A stretch of DNA of 6,263 bases from a bacterium (GTDB taxonomy: Bacteria; Patescibacteriota; Minisyncoccia; UBA6257; Colwellbacteraceae). The DNA is taken from positions 1 to 6,263 of the forward strand of contig JAKCBB010000030.1 of NCBI GenBank assembly GCA_021839365.1, read 5' to 3'. Each line of letters opens with the position of its first letter. The first letter of the stretch is position 1. The translations under genes were made by a program, and so were the position numbers. This document shows positions 5,281 to 6,263 of this stretch, piece by piece. Under the pieces are notes generated by a model that saw only the letters and a list, made by a program, of their open reading frames with translations, was not told where the DNA came from and did not search any database.

Positions 5281-6263
5281 CTATGGCTTTTCTGCGTTAT
5301 ATATCGCCTGGATTTGAGATGTGCTTAAAGCGGTATTATAAACTCGTATATTATCAAGAAGTCCTGGCCAGTAATTACTACCAGTTCGGGCGTCCTGGCT
5401 TATTAAAAGCTTATCTGTCCCGTTATATGCAATCGTGGCAGAAGCAGAGTTTATAAGCACGCCGTTTAGGTAACTGCGTACAGTTGAACCATCAAAGGTA
5501 AGTGCAAGGTTATTCCAAACCGAGGAATTTGAATTTAAGTAAGACGCAGCAATGATAGCATCTCCAGCGATTTCCGTGGTTTCATTCCCAATAGTCATGT
5601 CAATAGGAACCGGGGAAGTTGAAGAAGCGTACGGCCCATGGGTGCCAATGTACCATGCCGGCTCTGAGCCACCATTCCACTGATCGGCCATAATTGCCCC
5701 ACTCCACCAACCACTAGGTCCCATCTGAAACCAAAGGTCCACAGTCAATTCCAGAGGCTTTAAGGAGGTCGATTCCGGCACATTTATGTAACCGCTGCTA
5801 CCGTTAAATAATATACAGCTTCCCCCTATACAGTAAGATACAGGTTCCCAGGTATAGCCGCCATAGAGAATTCCATTATTCCCATTTATACTTTCGTCAT
5901 ATACAGTGCTCCCACTTTCTTCATCAAAAGACCAGTATGCGGCCAATTTCGGATATCTATCTACAGGCAGGACGGTTAAATTTGTGCCAACTTCATATAT
6001 GTCAGGATATTTTCCACCATCTGTAGAAACAACATCCCCGGGCCCTCCTAAATTATACTTAGAACTTTCCATTAATGCAGATAATTCGTATAAACCTGTA
6101 GAACTAGATGTATATGTATAATACACTTCCGAGCTTGCGGAGTTTACGGGATCCACGGGGAGGACGGAGAGGGGGTTTCCGGTCGATATCTCCGTGAAGT
6201 TCACGGGGATCCAGCCCGTGCCGTCTACGTTACGGTAGGTGGAGGTTGTGAAACAGCGGTAGC
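5281..6263 (-). CDS. Pseudopilin-type module fused to a LamG/concanavalin A-like domain (5' end outside window)
   Basis: The frame is open from the right edge to TAG at 5281, giving 326 visible residues; the N-terminus, where a prepilin peptide and membrane helix would be expected, is missing. Visible residues 1-106 carry NVDGTGWIPVNF (11-22), LPVDPVN (34-40), YYTYT (47-51), LMESSKY (63-69) and YPDIYEVGTNLTVLPVD (85-101). This resembles pseudopilin-type surface proteins of Patescibacteria, known to me by pattern only. From about 108 to the end lies a LamG-3-like jellyroll: AYWSFDEESGSTVYDES, then ILFNGSSGYINVPES, WNNLALTFDGSTVRSYLNGV, and GLLDNIRVYNTALSTSQIQAIY. Such domains bind carbohydrate or protein ligands at cell surfaces. 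Two cysteines (CIGGSC) could form a disulfide. A GTG at 6204 could be taken as a start, but the frame upstream clearly encodes the conserved WIPV part, so the gene continues rightward. Role inferred: pilus or surface-fibre subunit, adhesion to a host or matrix. Confidence 0.85.
   Translation of the reverse strand, partial: YRCFTTSTYRNVDGTGWIPVNFTEISTGNPLSVLPVDPVNSASSEVYYTYTSSSTGLYELSALMESSKYNLGGPGDVVSTDGGKYPDIYEVGTNLTVLPVDRYPKLAAYWSFDEESGSTVYDESINGNNGILYGGYTWEPVSYCIGGSCILFNGSSGYINVPESTSLKPLELTVDLWFQMGPSGWWSGAIMADQWNGGSEPAWYIGTHGPYASSTSPVPIDMTIGNETTEIAGDAIIAASYLNSNSSVWNNLALTFDGSTVRSYLNGVLINSASATIAYNGTDKLLISQDARTGSNYWPGLLDNIRVYNTALSTSQIQAIYNAEKP

Noticed and set aside
6202..6204. GTG at 6204 as the start of the LamG protein.
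   Set aside because: The frame stays open to the window edge and upstream codons encode the conserved NVDGTGWIPV segment, so the GTG is an internal valine codon.

Overview
The window most likely comes from a Candidate Phyla Radiation (Patescibacteria, Parcubacteria-like) bacterium. The evidence is a tightly packed division and cell-wall (dcw) cluster of short proteins, a MurF with almost no N-terminal domain, few clear Shine-Dalgarno sites, a tRNA without an encoded CCA end, and a pilin-like gene of a type I associate with these genomes. TGA is used as a stop (end of rsmH) and tryptophan is TGG, so the standard bacterial code applies, not the TGA-as-glycine code of Gracilibacteria. The lineage is an inference from style, not from a marker-gene search.

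Every gene lies on the minus strand, so transcription runs from high to low coordinates. From right to left: (1) 5281-6263 is the 3' part of a gene encoding a pseudopilin-type module fused to a LamG (concanavalin A-like) lectin domain; its 5' end lies outside the window. (2) 5118-5280 holds an out-of-frame, coding-like 35-codon stretch and a strong rho-independent terminator. (3) 4967-5117 is the control region of the dcw operon, with a good sigma70-type promoter and a cluster of TTATCCACA/TGGG-type repeats that read equally as DnaA boxes or as MraZ operators. (4) 436-4966 is the operon mraZ, rsmH, ftsL-like, ftsI, murF, with overlaps of 25, 4 and 1 nt and one 4-nt gap. (5) 274-435 is an AT-rich spacer with a probable tRNA promoter. 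(6) 199-273 is tRNA-Glu(CTC). (7) 1-190 is the start of a small membrane protein cut by the left edge.

The operon would supply the transcriptional regulator MraZ, the 16S rRNA methyltransferase RsmH, the divisome scaffold FtsL, the septal transpeptidase FtsI and the ligase MurF that makes UDP-MurNAc-pentapeptide. murE, normally between ftsI and murF, is absent. The parts that depart from routine are the repeat cluster upstream of mraZ and the apparently mosaic pilin-LamG gene, whose base composition changes sharply and which is followed by what looks like an older, displaced C-terminus.
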